Shown in pieces: positions 27,501 to 36,621 of a DNA stretch of 64,000 nucleotides. Under the pieces are notes generated by a model that was given only the letters and a program-made list of their open reading frames with translations, made no database searches and was not told the DNA's origin. The stretch is from the NCBI GenBank assembly GCA_900544195.1, contig UQUJ01000001.1, positions 1-64,000 on the forward strand, written 5' to 3'. The stretch's first letter is position 1, and each line of letters starts with the position of its first letter. This DNA is from an uncultured Alistipes sp. (GTDB taxonomy: Bacteria; Bacteroidota; Bacteroidia; Bacteroidales; UBA932). A program made the position numbers and the translations under genes.

Positions 27501-27655
27501 AGAAGCTGGGAATTAATATGACACGAATATACTTGAGCGGAAGCAACCTTCTTACATTCAGTAAATTCAAGTTGTGGGATCCAGAGATGCAGGGCAACGG
27601 TCTCGGCTATCCGATCCAGCGTGTATATAACCTTGGTGTTCACGTCACTTTCTAA
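24539..27655 (+). CDS. SusC/RagA-family TonB-dependent transporter (locus 1)
   Basis: 1038 residues. Signal peptide ending near VSAQ, carboxypeptidase-D regulatory-like domain (VSGHVTDTEGVPMVGVGI), TonB plug domain beginning near KQKKESIIASVSAV with the LYGARGANGVILITTKSG signature, then a 22-strand barrel ending in VHVTF with a terminal Phe. It imports oligosaccharides across the outer membrane with the SusD partner encoded 12 bp downstream. It is closely related to the SusC at 58888-62127 (same AFAKQKKES and SGEPGQDNA segments). Confidence 0.95.
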   Translation: MNPKQIRVGLLSLLALFAMALDVSAQKRTVSGHVTDTEGVPMVGVGILVKGEGRGVISGQDGSWSISVSPENVLEFSLLGFQTQEITVGDRTVIDVRLELKANELDDVTVVAFAKQKKESIIASVSAVNPKELKIPSSNLTTALAGRVSGVISYQVSGEPGQDNAQFFVRGISSFGASAKKDPLILIDNIEMSSSDLARLTTDDIASFSVMKDATAAALYGARGANGVILITTKSGMEGKAKLNFRYETSISQPTREVEFADPVTYMSLHNEAVKTRNPIAPAPYSQEKIANTRLADRNTNVFPATDWYDMLFKPATVNQRFNFNLSGGGQISNYYISGAYTRDNGVLKSDSNNNFTNNINLNKYVLRANFNVNVTKSTKVTIRLHGAFDDYQGPLQGGSELYEMAMNANPVAFPAFYRTDDGILEPRKHTMFGTNDDNTYVNPYAEMVKGFKQYSSSTMLAQVEVRQDFSELITKGLSGRVLVNTDRYSYFDVRRESKPYFYSLATYDRDNGFYTVRSVNEGSNALSYTEGAKDVNSSLYMEAAIDYARKFKDRHNVTGLLVYTMQQRLYGNAGSLQKSLPYRNMGLAGRFTYDYDSRYFMEANFGYNGSERFNAKHRWGFFPSAGLGYIISNEKFWEPLKNTVSLLKLKATYGLVGNDAIGNERFFYLSNVDLNSSLHGISFGTTINTTKPGVSISQYANPEITWEISRKMNLGVELGLFDDLNVQFDYFTENRSNILMPRAYIPSTAGYEATISANIGEAVGHGCEVAVQYNHSFANGMWIMGNGNFTYATSEYKFYEEPDYADTPWLSHKGRSLGQVYGYVAERLFVDDAEVANSPLQNFGGNVPTQAGDIKYKDINNDGIISELDKVAIGYPVTPEIIYGFGVSLGYKGFDLSCFFQGSGRSSFWIDPAKVSPFKGGQRALMKSIADDVWTEENRNIRAFWPRLSEEQNANNSQVSTWFMRDGSFLRLKSAEFGYTIPDKLSKKLGINMTRIYLSGSNLLTFSKFKLWDPEMQGNGLGYPIQRVYNLGVHVTF

Positions 27656-27667
27656 TACCGACGAAAA

Positions 27668-29623
27668 ATGAGAATGAATATTACACATAGAGCGAAGGCC
27701 GCGGTGATGGCTGTCCTGACATTATTCTTCACGGCATCCTGCGATTACCTTGACGTGGTTCCGGATGACATCCCGACTCTGGACCATGCGTTCGAGGACA
27801 AGGCGCAGGCCGAGAAATATCTCTACACTTGTTACGGCTACCTGCCGGAATACATGAGTCCGGCGAAGGACCCGGCTATAATGGGTTCGGGAGAATTCCT
27901 TTCCTACACAACCGGTAACGGGGCTATCAGCCTCTACAATCTGGCTCTCATCACAGGCGGGCAGAACATCAGCGCCCCGATCTGCAACAATTGGGAGACT
28001 GACACATGGTACTATTCCCCGTACCAGGCCATCCGTGTCTGCAACACTTTCCTTGAGAAAATCGACGAGCCTTTTGACCTTGACAACATCACCAAGACCA
28101 GATGGGTGGCCGAGGTGAAGTTTCTCAAGGCCTACTACAACTATTGTCTGATCCGGATGTACGGCCCGATAGTGATCCAGGACACAAACCATGATGTCAA
28201 CGCCGAGCCTGACGCCGTCCGGGAGTACCGCACTCCTTTCGATGAGTGCATCGACTATGTTGTAGCCCTTCTGGACGAGGCCACCCCGGATCTTCCGTTG
28301 AGGATCGAGAAGGAGACGGAGGAGCTAGGCCGTGCCACACAGGCTATCGCCAAGGCTGTGAAAGCCAAGGTTCTTGTCATGGCCGCTTCGCCGTTGTTCA
28401 ATGGTAATCCTCTCTACGCCAATATCGTGGATGGACGAGGTGTGCGTCTTTTCCCGGAGGCCGGAGAGAAGGCCGAGAAATGGAAAAGGGCGGAGGCCGC
28501 GCTCAAGGATGCCATAGAGACTGCTGAGTTGGCCGGGAACGACCTCTACACGCTCCGGACACATGCATATTCCTTGAACCAGGAACTTGAGAAACAGTTG
28601 GAGATCAGGTACAAGATCTGGGACGCGTGGAACACCGAGACGGTCTGGGGCTACACCCGCACCAGCACGTTCGCCCTGCAGTACAACTCAATGCCCCGTC
28701 TTACCGCGGACGCGTTGAAGAACTCTTATGTGAAAGGTGGGTCTCTGGCCCCTACATCGTTCGTGGCTGATCTCTACTACACCGAGAACGGGGTTCCGAT
28801 GGCAGAGGACAAGACATTCGACTACGAGCATAGGTTCGATCTCCGCGCGGCGGACGAGTCGGAGAAATGGAAAGTCTCCACCTCTGTGGACGCAGCCACC
28901 GGAGAACCTTTTGTCACGGCCAGGATGCACTTCAACCGTGAGCCACGTTTCTACGCGTCGCTGGGATTTGACGCGGCCCTTTGGTGGGGCAACGGCAAGT
29001 ATGACATCACAAAGTATGACGAACTTTACAAACTGGCCGCCAAGTTCTCGCAGCTTCAGGGACAGACATGGGCTTCGTTATATTCAGTGACAGGCTATTT
29101 CGCCAAGAAGCTTATCGCGCCGGAGACGACGTTCAACGCTTCAAGTTTCTCCACTGAGCCGGCTCCATTCCCGATCATCCGCATGTCCGATCTCTATCTG
29201 CTCTATGCTGAGGTTCTCAACGAGGTCTATGGCCCTACGGATGAAGTGTTCGTCTATCTTGACGCCGTGCGTGCAAAGGCAGGCCTGAAAGGCGCCAGAG
29301 AGTCGTGGAGGAACTATTCCACCCAGGCCGCCAAGGTAGAGACAAAGGACGGCTTGAGAAGCATCATCCAGAGAGAAAGGATGATAGAACTCGCCATGGA
29401 GGGGCAGAATATGTGGGACATCCGCAGATGGCTCCGCGGAACCGAACTTTGGAATGGACAGACGATGGTCTGGAACGTCAATGAGAAGGCTCCGGCCGCG
29501 TATTACAATCAGGTGCCGGTCACATCCGCGCACAAGAAGTTCTCCCAGAGAGACTATCTCTGGCCTATCAGCCAAAGGCAGATGTCAATCAATCCAAAAC
29601 TTCAGCAGAACTACGGATGGTAA
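27668..29623 (+). CDS. SusD/RagB-family surface glycan-binding lipoprotein (locus 1)
   Basis: 651 residues. Lipobox with Cys25 (FTASC) followed by DYLDVVPDD, TPR-type helices (KTRWVAEVKFLKAYYNYCLI), and the conserved C-terminal region (YLWPISQRQMSINPKLQQNYGW). It forms the lid over the SusC pore and captures the glycan. It pairs with the preceding SusC, and the next lipoprotein starts 11 bp after its stop. Confidence 0.95.
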   Translation: MRMNITHRAKAAVMAVLTLFFTASCDYLDVVPDDIPTLDHAFEDKAQAEKYLYTCYGYLPEYMSPAKDPAIMGSGEFLSYTTGNGAISLYNLALITGGQNISAPICNNWETDTWYYSPYQAIRVCNTFLEKIDEPFDLDNITKTRWVAEVKFLKAYYNYCLIRMYGPIVIQDTNHDVNAEPDAVREYRTPFDECIDYVVALLDEATPDLPLRIEKETEELGRATQAIAKAVKAKVLVMAASPLFNGNPLYANIVDGRGVRLFPEAGEKAEKWKRAEAALKDAIETAELAGNDLYTLRTHAYSLNQELEKQLEIRYKIWDAWNTETVWGYTRTSTFALQYNSMPRLTADALKNSYVKGGSLAPTSFVADLYYTENGVPMAEDKTFDYEHRFDLRAADESEKWKVSTSVDAATGEPFVTARMHFNREPRFYASLGFDAALWWGNGKYDITKYDELYKLAAKFSQLQGQTWASLYSVTGYFAKKLIAPETTFNASSFSTEPAPFPIIRMSDLYLLYAEVLNEVYGPTDEVFVYLDAVRAKAGLKGARESWRNYSTQAAKVETKDGLRSIIQRERMIELAMEGQNMWDIRRWLRGTELWNGQTMVWNVNEKAPAAYYNQVPVTSAHKKFSQRDYLWPISQRQMSINPKLQQNYGW

Positions 29624-29634
29624 ATCTAATCACG

Positions 29635-30810
29635 ATGAATATGAAAAGAATAATATTACTGATGTTTTCCGCCGCTGTGGCGTATTCCTGCGCGGATCAG
29701 CCGATTGGCTCCATTCCGATGGATTCCGAGGCTCCGGGGCAGGTGTCGGACGTTAAGGTCACGAATGTTCCGGGCGGGGCGGACCTCTCCTATAAGATTC
29801 CTGAAGACAATGATCTTCTTTACGTGAAGGCCACTTATGAGCTGGAAAACGGCACCCAGTCCAGCGTGATGGTGTCGATGTATGAGAACACTTTGAAAAT
29901 CAGAGGGTTCGCCAAACCGGAAGAGCGCAGGGTGATGATAACTACGGGAGACAGGAGCGGCAATGAGTCGGAGCCGGTCTCAGTCTCCATCTCTCCGATG
30001 CGCTCCCCGATCTTCGATGTGCTGGAATCAGTCAGGATGGAAGGTACTTTCGGTGGAGTCAGGTTGGCTTGGAAGAACGAGACCAAGAGCGCCCTGGCGG
30101 TGACTCTTCTGAAAAAGGCGGGCTCGAAATGGGAGGAGATCAACACCTACTATTCAGATGCTGACGAAGGACGGCAGGCTGCCCGTGGAATGGATGCCGA
30201 GGAGGCTGAGTTCGCTGTGTTCATCAAGGACAGGTGGGAGAACGTCTCGGACACGGTGACCGCCACCCTTACACCACTTTTCGAGGAACAGTTCCCGGTT
30301 GGGACCTATAAGAAATATGCCATGGCCGGTGACAGCGAGATTTCTTACGGATGGGATCTCGGATTCGCTTTGGACGGGAACACGACACAGGCTTACGGCT
30401 GGTTCTCAAAACCATCTGTCGAAGGTGGAGTCTGGCCGGCAAGATTCACGGTCAGGATCGCCGGAGGCGCGTTGGTCAGCCGTGTCAGGATAATCCAGCG
30501 CCATCCGGAGATGTGGGAGAACGGTAATCCTAAGAAATTCAACGTTTATGCTACCAACAATCCGTCTCCGGACGGAAGCAATGACGGATGGACGCTTCTG
30601 AAGACATTTACATCCGTCAAGCCATCCGGTTACGATTCCGGACAGTATTCGGATGAGGACCGCTACATCGCCCAGAACGGGGAGGACTTCGAGTTTGACC
30701 CGGAGAAGGTTGCCAAGTATGAATATTACCGGTTCGAGTTCGTCGAGAACTGGGGTGGAGACAACACCTTCATCAATCTGTATGAAATATTCTTTTACGG
30801 AAAACTCTAA
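29635..30810 (+). CDS. DUF4959/DUF5126/DUF5000-type PUL lipoprotein
   Basis: 391 residues from the Met at 29635; lipobox Cys19 (VAYSC). An N-terminal fibronectin-like DUF4959 region (GQVSDVKVTNVPGGADLSYK), a middle DUF5126-like region (FGGVRLAWKNE), and a C-terminal discoidin-like DUF5000 region ending in LYEIFFYGKL. Such proteins accompany SusC/SusD pairs and probably bind glycan at the surface. A paralogue is at 55651-56886. Confidence 0.8.
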   Translation: MNMKRIILLMFSAAVAYSCADQPIGSIPMDSEAPGQVSDVKVTNVPGGADLSYKIPEDNDLLYVKATYELENGTQSSVMVSMYENTLKIRGFAKPEERRVMITTGDRSGNESEPVSVSISPMRSPIFDVLESVRMEGTFGGVRLAWKNETKSALAVTLLKKAGSKWEEINTYYSDADEGRQAARGMDAEEAEFAVFIKDRWENVSDTVTATLTPLFEEQFPVGTYKKYAMAGDSEISYGWDLGFALDGNTTQAYGWFSKPSVEGGVWPARFTVRIAGGALVSRVRIIQRHPEMWENGNPKKFNVYATNNPSPDGSNDGWTLLKTFTSVKPSGYDSGQYSDEDRYIAQNGEDFEFDPEKVAKYEYYRFEFVENWGGDNTFINLYEIFFYGKL

Positions 30811-30824
30811 AAGGAATCGAATAT

Positions 30825-31670
30825 ATGAACTTAAGAATATTATCGGCTTCCGCCGCCGTTGTGGCTTTGTCCTTGGTGTCCTGTTCGAAAATGAATGACC
30901 TCCACAAACCATATCTTGAGAAAGGGGAGACGGTCTATGCCGCCAAGGTGGATTCCGTCAAGGCTCTTGTCGGGGTCAACAGTCAGGTACTCGACATTTT
31001 TGTTCCGGCCAACAGGGTCAGTCGTGGTGTTGTCAGATGGAATCTCGGCCAGGATTCGTTGGAGTTCAGTCTTCCGGCGTCACTGGTGTCACCTGTCAGA
31101 GTTGTTGTCCCTGGGCTTGAGGAGGGAAACTATACCTACGACATCGTGACTTACGACTCCTACAACAACAAGTCCCTCGCTTATGAGGTCACAAGCAATG
31201 TGGTCTCAGAGGAAACCATGGCCGCGCATAAGGACATGATGACCAAGTCTTTGTACTATTCTGAATATGACGCCTGTCTGAAAAAGATAGCCTCGATGTA
31301 TCCAAAAGCCAAGATCAGCAACGCCCAGAACTTCGGTGGAAGCGCTTGGTTCATGTGGGAGTGCGACCCTCTTCCGGGAGCCAAGGTGGTGTTCCGCTAC
31401 ATCAATCGGGACAATGTCTGGACAACCAGGGAATTCGCAGGAGAGAACATAAAGAAGAAGGCATGGGAGTCTTCCCTGAAGGATGCCCTATGCGAGCCGA
31501 AGGACCAGGTCGTGTTCTACTACCACACGGTTTACGAAAACCTTGGTTTTGTGCATAAGGTGTCACACCGGGTTGACCTTGGCGAGGAGTACGCGGACCG
31601 GTGGTACGACTACGAGGCCGAGATCAGGATTGACAGTTACTCCTACCCGGAGGCTTCTGACAATTGGTAA
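30825..31670 (+). CDS. DUF4998-type PUL lipoprotein
   Basis: 281 residues; lipobox Cys20 (SLVSC) followed by the family hallmark of Met-x-Asp...Tyr-Leu-Glu-x-Gly-Glu-x-Tyr (MNDLHKPYLEKGETVYAAK). It has a beta-rich N-terminal half; the rest resembles nothing I can name. It lies 14 bp after the DUF4959-type gene and 13 bp before the zincin-like gene, clearly in the same operon. A partial paralogue with an added discoidin domain is at 54431-55627. Confidence 0.75.
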   Translation: MNLRILSASAAVVALSLVSCSKMNDLHKPYLEKGETVYAAKVDSVKALVGVNSQVLDIFVPANRVSRGVVRWNLGQDSLEFSLPASLVSPVRVVVPGLEEGNYTYDIVTYDSYNNKSLAYEVTSNVVSEETMAAHKDMMTKSLYYSEYDACLKKIASMYPKAKISNAQNFGGSAWFMWECDPLPGAKVVFRYINRDNVWTTREFAGENIKKKAWESSLKDALCEPKDQVVFYYHTVYENLGFVHKVSHRVDLGEEYADRWYDYEAEIRIDSYSYPEASDNW

Positions 31671-31683
31671 TGGGTAGACGAGC

Positions 31684-33717
31684 ATGAAAGGTCGAATCAA
31701 TCTACTTTGTGTCAGCCTTCTTTCGTTGTTGCTCTGCAATTGTGGTGGATCCTCTTCCGAACCGGAACCTGTTCCGGCTCCGGAAGGGGACTACATCAAC
31801 CGGGAGGAGACATTCGGATCCTATCAAGGGTGGAGATTCAGGTGCAAGGTGTTGGCTGAAAGCAGGACGGTCGAGAAATTCGGTGGCAGACTGGACTTCA
31901 TGAAAAAGGTTGACGGCCTTATGGAGAAAGCCAGCGAACGGTTCCGGGTCAAAGGCATAAATGATTCCCAAGGCAACAGGGTTCTGTTCTACATGTCTGA
32001 ATTCGAGGTGTTTGACGGCAGGTCTGGCGACCGGCTCAACGAGCCGATGCGCGGCAATGAATCCTATGATCTGAAGATAGTGATCAATGCGACCGCCACC
32101 TCCTCTGACAAGTCTGGAGGTTTTGTCGGCTCTCCTTGCCTTTCCATCGGACTGGACAGATCCGAGCCGTTTTCCGACGAGTCCCTGATGGATCTGGTCT
32201 ATTGTCTGGGGCTTTCAAGAGGTGTCGTCGCGCTGGATGAGGTCGAGATCCACAATGGCTCTGTCAACAACCCTGTCAACGGTCAGGATTTCTATGCTGT
32301 CCCATGCATAATGAACGACAGGAAATCCACCTCTGTATGGTCGGAATATTCCAAGTCCGTGATCAACGCCTCTGGCGACAAGAGAGTCGCCGCGCACAGG
32401 GATTATCTGCCTTCAGGCTTCAGGGCTCAGGTGTTGACATCCGAAGGGCAGGTGGCGAAGGACGCTGTCCTGCGTTTCTATCCTGTGTATCCCGGCAGCG
32501 GGAAGGTGGATGACACCCCGCTCTTTACCGGCTCGCTGTCTGCTACCGGAAACTATGTGTTCGCCTCGAATCCGTTCCTCCTTGACGAAGGGCGTAAGGA
32601 AGTGTTCAATTATTTGGTAGAAGTTGTTTACGAGAGGTATAAGTTCTATTCATGGATGCCGGTTTACGAGACAGAACAAGCCTGCGTCTCGGATCCCGGA
32701 ATGTCATATACCTACAAGATCAAGCTTCCGAAGATCGATGAGAACACTTATTATGTTCCAGATGGTGACTATGTTGACAGGAATGTCGAGTTTGACCGTC
32801 TTCAAGGGTGGAAATTCCGCTGCAAGGTGTTTGTGGAGAAACAGACGATGGCCGACCACGGTGGCAGAATGGAGGTTCTCAAGAAGATGGACAAACTGAT
32901 GAAGGATGCGAGCGCATATTTCCAAGTCAAGGGTATAAATGACGCCGGAGGCAATCAGTTCCATTTCTACATGACTGAAATGCTTCCGTTCGAGGGGCGT
33001 TCCTCGGCTTTGATGTACGACAAATCCGGAGAGTCGGATCTCAGTTACGATGTCCGGGTCATAGTCAACGCTCATGCCGCCGACGGTGATGTCTCCGGAG
33101 GCTGGCTGCCGGCTCCCTACCTTTCGGTAGGCCACGATTTCAGTGGCCTGTTCCAAGGCTACGCCGTGGACGCGTTGGTGCACGAGTTCGGGCATTCCAG
33201 AGGCATGATCGACTTGTATGCCACCGAGGTGAAGGAGGCTTCCGGCAATCCGATCACCGGAGAGACTTACAAGGCTCAGAAAGGAATAATGAACTACCCT
33301 TACGGCGAGACCGTGTGGACAGAATATTCCAAGATGATGATCAACGCTTCCGCGGACAAGAGAATCTGCATAAAGCACCATACCTTCCTTTCGGAGACCT
33401 TCAATGTGAAGGTGGTGAAGAAGGACGGCTCGCCTGTAGCGGGGGCGTTGCTGAAATTCTATCCGGTCGAGGGCTATAGCTACAAGGTTACACCGACCCC
33501 TCTATACGAAGGTGAGACCTCCGGCGAGGGAATATTCCGGTTCCAGTCGAATCCTTTCATAAAGCCCGGTCAGAGCGACAGAGGCAACAACATATTCAAT
33601 TTCTATGTCGAGATTGAATATGACGGTGTCAAGACCTATCGCTGGATGCCGATCCATGACGCTGAGCTTGAATATGGGACAAACGGCAGCAACACACTGG
33701 TGTTCAGTCTGGATTAA
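31684..33717 (+). CDS. Duplicated zincin-like lipoprotein, one active and one degenerate half
   Basis: 677 residues; lipobox Cys20 (LLLCNC). Two homologous halves: about 36-345 and 358-677, each starting GDY(I/V)(N/D)R...QGW(R/K)FRCKV. The second half has a zinc-protease motif H500-E-F-G-H504 in VHEFGHSRGMIDLY, plus GIMNYP as a likely Met-turn. The aligned segment of the first half reads VYCLGLSRG, so His, Glu and His are replaced by Tyr173, Cys174 and Leu177, while CIMND is kept. Each half ends with a beta domain (LKFYPV / LRFYPV). I infer a surface metallopeptidase with a non-catalytic partner domain, resembling M64-like HExxHxxGxxD enzymes. It is last in the locus 1 operon. Confidence 0.75.
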   Translation: MKGRINLLCVSLLSLLLCNCGGSSSEPEPVPAPEGDYINREETFGSYQGWRFRCKVLAESRTVEKFGGRLDFMKKVDGLMEKASERFRVKGINDSQGNRVLFYMSEFEVFDGRSGDRLNEPMRGNESYDLKIVINATATSSDKSGGFVGSPCLSIGLDRSEPFSDESLMDLVYCLGLSRGVVALDEVEIHNGSVNNPVNGQDFYAVPCIMNDRKSTSVWSEYSKSVINASGDKRVAAHRDYLPSGFRAQVLTSEGQVAKDAVLRFYPVYPGSGKVDDTPLFTGSLSATGNYVFASNPFLLDEGRKEVFNYLVEVVYERYKFYSWMPVYETEQACVSDPGMSYTYKIKLPKIDENTYYVPDGDYVDRNVEFDRLQGWKFRCKVFVEKQTMADHGGRMEVLKKMDKLMKDASAYFQVKGINDAGGNQFHFYMTEMLPFEGRSSALMYDKSGESDLSYDVRVIVNAHAADGDVSGGWLPAPYLSVGHDFSGLFQGYAVDALVHEFGHSRGMIDLYATEVKEASGNPITGETYKAQKGIMNYPYGETVWTEYSKMMINASADKRICIKHHTFLSETFNVKVVKKDGSPVAGALLKFYPVEGYSYKVTPTPLYEGETSGEGIFRFQSNPFIKPGQSDRGNNIFNFYVEIEYDGVKTYRWMPIHDAELEYGTNGSNTLVFSLD

Positions 33718-33765
33718 CAGGACTTGTCACGGCCTGACATATTCATTTGAAAACATTTTAGTAAC

Positions 33766-34068
33766 ATGAAAAAAATAACCTGCATCATCTTAAGGAATCT
33801 TTTCGGTCTATCTCTCTTTTCTCATCAGTCATGTGCCACCGGCACACTCCTTCTTCAAAAAAAGATCTATCCTCGAAAATCTTCTCTTAATCTGAAGCAA
33901 CTTATTTTTTCATGTTCCTTAATCTGGGAGATGGTAGTGCGGCATCAAAGCAATTTTCTTCCATATACGGTCGAAAGCCGATGCCTATTACGAACCTTGG
34001 AGCAAGGCCATAACCGGCGAGTCGGGCAACGAAGGCTATATGGCATAAAGAAAGAGGGTGACTTTTAA
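33766..34068 (+). pseudogene. Possible remnant of a secreted-protein gene
   Basis: An open frame beginning MKKITCIILRNLFGLSLFSH, which looks like a signal peptide. It then passes through AT-rich sequence that includes the reverse complement of repeat D (33885-33927). In another frame the end reads ADAYYEPWSKAITGESGNEG followed by a stop, which looks more protein-like. It could be another gene reduced to start and end. No family recognised. Confidence 0.3.
33885..33927. repeat. Repeat D, minus-strand copy
   Basis: Reverse complement of 13953-13996 at most positions, including GGAACATGAAAAAATAAGTT. It lies inside the remnant at 33766-34068. Confidence 0.65.
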
Positions 34069-34096
34069 GTCCGAATGGACTTTCTAGTCACCCTCT
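34053..34096. terminator. Bidirectional terminator between convergent genes
   Basis: Outer stem AGAGGGTGACT / AGTCACCCTCT and inner AAGTCC / GGACTT. It lies after the plus-strand locus 1 and before the minus-strand fimbrillin gene. Confidence 0.75.
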
Positions 34097-34114
34097 CGCT
34101 TATGGTATCAGGAT

Positions 34115-36607
34115 CTAATTCTTCTTTCTGACGATCCAGGTCCCCGAATTTTCAGTACTTTCGACTGATTCGTATCCTTCTGCTACCCAGTTGGCAGGTT
34201 CGCCATTGATAGTGTCGCCGGTACTTGCTGCCGGATTGAATCCCACGAAGGTTCCTCCCTTTATGGTGATCTTGCATCTTGCTATTTCCTCGTCCATACA
34301 GTTGATAAGATACTGAGCACTAGCACCATCTGCCGCCTTAAAGATTCCTCCGTTTATTTCAAGTTCGGCGTGGTCATATTGATCCATCGGCATAAGGTAA
34401 ATCGCAGGCGAGTTATTTCGGCTCTTGTCGGTTCCTGAAACGAATGTGCCATCGTTTATTACCAGTTTTCCGTCCCAGACTGTAATAGCTGCAGCAAACT
34501 CGCTTGACTTTCCGCCTTCGATGCGGATGTCCTTACTGTCGATGGTGAGCGTCTGCCCTTTTCCATTTACGAGAATGGTTTCATCGCTGTTTTGTCCACC
34601 ACGAATTATGCCGTTACCGTTTATGACGTTAGTTCCGTTATCCTGGCAGAAGTGCAGGAGAGGCATTTGGAGGTCGCCTTCCATAAGAACGCCATTCGCC
34701 ATAGCAAGCGTGAAATCCTTCTGAATCTTTAGCTGGTTCCTCGGTGCGACAGGGTAATCGATTGTAATGGTCCCATTATTCTCAACAGAAGAAACGGCAT
34801 CGATGAGCTTAGTCTCGTTAGTTATGACCTTATATGCGAGAGGAGATTCGTTGGTTTCTGCATAAGAGTATGTCGACGGTACATAGATCTTTCCGGCATC
34901 GTCTGAATACTTTCCTCCGTAGATGGTTATGGCTGCATTTTCCAGAGCAGGGTAGTCGCAGGCCTTGTCGATATAGACAGTCTTGCAAGGCACGTTCGTT
35001 CCGCTGTCTGGTACTTTGCCGACGCGATCGCCTCCTGTGGTGATGATCTCAGCATCGTTAATGACGATGTTACCTCCGCGACTAAGGATGCCGACTCCGT
35101 TCTCAATGTTGATTTTTGCAGCATTGATGGTGATGTCGTCCTTCCACGGAGCATATATACCGCAGGCTACGTTAGCAGCTTTGGCCGTGTATCCGTTAAT
35201 TACAGGAATGCCACTTTTTGATGACTTATCGATAATTATCGTATTGCCTTTATCACGAGCCTCAGTTGTATTCGCATAGTTGATACTTCCATTACCGGCT
35301 ATAACCGCGTTATTCGTAGCAGTGAAAGAGCCGCCGTAGATGGTGATGGTGCAGCCGGTCGCCGTGCCTGTGCATACAGCGCCCTCGACAGAAGTTACGG
35401 TACAGTCGTTGAGGTATATTTTAGCGCCTTTAGCGTGGGAGTCTAATTTGACTCCGACAAATTTCTTCGAATCGATGGTTCCGTTCTTGAGACGTACTTC
35501 GCCTTGCTTTACGATGACGGCACATTCGCCTTCGTTCTCAGAAGTGATGCTGTGTCCGTTAAGATCCAGAATGAGTTCTGCATGCCTAGGTAGTGTATTT
35601 GTTATCGTAAGAGGACCTTTGACTTCGCTTTCTAAAGTGATGGTAGACTTCTTTCCGGTATTAATTACAGTCGCGATAGCCTCTTCGATGGAACCGAACT
35701 GCCTGCCATTTATAGATGCTACGCTTTTGAAAGTCTTGGCGCTTTCTGTCTTGATGAGTACGGTCGAGTTCTTCTGGATGTTGCAGTCACCTAAGGTCTT
35801 CTGGAGTAATACTATGGATGTACCGTCGGACTTGTGAGCTGTTATAGTAAGTTCCTTACCCGAAAGGTCTACCGGAGCTGTGGTGAAGAAGGCCCTAGAG
35901 TATTCGCCCTTATCGAAATCAAATCCAGCTGCGGTTCCAAGGGTTAAAGTTAACGAAGTGCTGTATTTGTTACCGCTAATTGCAGAAGTAGTGGCGTCAA
36001 GAGTGCAACTGCTTGTAAAGAGTGGATCTGTCGTAGAGAGGGTGAGTGATGTTATGCCCTTAGTCTCTTCGGTGAAGAGATGCTCTACTACTATCCAGCC
36101 TACCTGGTTCTTCAGATTGAACTCCAGACTGTTGGCTCCGCTTGCCTTTGTGGCTTTCGCACAGGCATAGTCGTAATATTTTAGCATCGCAGTACTGTTC
36201 TTCACATCTTGCCTCTGGCCTTCGAATGTCATCGGAATGGATCTGAAATCGGAAGTGATGACGAAGTTATAGGCAGGAATGAAGGCATAGTAGTTTATGC
36301 CGTCCATAAGTTGGAATCCTTTGCTTTCAAGCTTGGATGAGGCTCCTACGGGTGTAATGGTGCGAAGAAGTGCTGCATCTGACTTTCCTTTATTACCTTC
36401 TCTTCCGAATACGACCACGTTCTCATTAGATCCCCAAGAGAATTTCAGGGCATTATTATCCCAGCTAAGGGACTTGGTCTGGAATGGTAGAGCCGGTTGT
36501 TCGATGGTGGCGAAGATGCCTTCGTCTTCAGGTTCCGGTTCGAGATTCGATGTACATCCGGCCAATGTCGCCAGTGCTGCGGCGATGATTAAAACTTGTC
36601 TTTTCAT
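34115..36607 (-). CDS. Fimbrillin-like lipoprotein with right-handed beta-helix
   Basis: 830 residues; lipobox Cys18 (LAGC). Residues up to about 300 resemble the fimbrillin family of Bacteroidales pilins and lipoproteins (NNALKFSWGSNENVVVFG, INYYAFIPA). The rest is a beta-helix built from short repeats such as ITIYGG, ITINAAK and LVINDGTF, as in surface adhesins and pectate-lyase folds. It is probably a surface or fimbrial adhesin. The gene is markedly AT-richer than its neighbours and contains none of the GAATAT/ATATTC words common elsewhere, suggesting horizontal acquisition. A 46-codon gene ends 14 bp upstream. Confidence 0.75.
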   Translation of the reverse strand: MKRQVLIIAAALATLAGCTSNLEPEPEDEGIFATIEQPALPFQTKSLSWDNNALKFSWGSNENVVVFGREGNKGKSDAALLRTITPVGASSKLESKGFQLMDGINYYAFIPAYNFVITSDFRSIPMTFEGQRQDVKNSTAMLKYYDYACAKATKASGANSLEFNLKNQVGWIVVEHLFTEETKGITSLTLSTTDPLFTSSCTLDATTSAISGNKYSTSLTLTLGTAAGFDFDKGEYSRAFFTTAPVDLSGKELTITAHKSDGTSIVLLQKTLGDCNIQKNSTVLIKTESAKTFKSVASINGRQFGSIEEAIATVINTGKKSTITLESEVKGPLTITNTLPRHAELILDLNGHSITSENEGECAVIVKQGEVRLKNGTIDSKKFVGVKLDSHAKGAKIYLNDCTVTSVEGAVCTGTATGCTITIYGGSFTATNNAVIAGNGSINYANTTEARDKGNTIIIDKSSKSGIPVINGYTAKAANVACGIYAPWKDDITINAAKINIENGVGILSRGGNIVINDAEIITTGGDRVGKVPDSGTNVPCKTVYIDKACDYPALENAAITIYGGKYSDDAGKIYVPSTYSYAETNESPLAYKVITNETKLIDAVSSVENNGTITIDYPVAPRNQLKIQKDFTLAMANGVLMEGDLQMPLLHFCQDNGTNVINGNGIIRGGQNSDETILVNGKGQTLTIDSKDIRIEGGKSSEFAAAITVWDGKLVINDGTFVSGTDKSRNNSPAIYLMPMDQYDHAELEINGGIFKAADGASAQYLINCMDEEIARCKITIKGGTFVGFNPAASTGDTINGEPANWVAEGYESVESTENSGTWIVRKKN

Positions 36608-36621
36608 CTTGCTGCTGTTAA

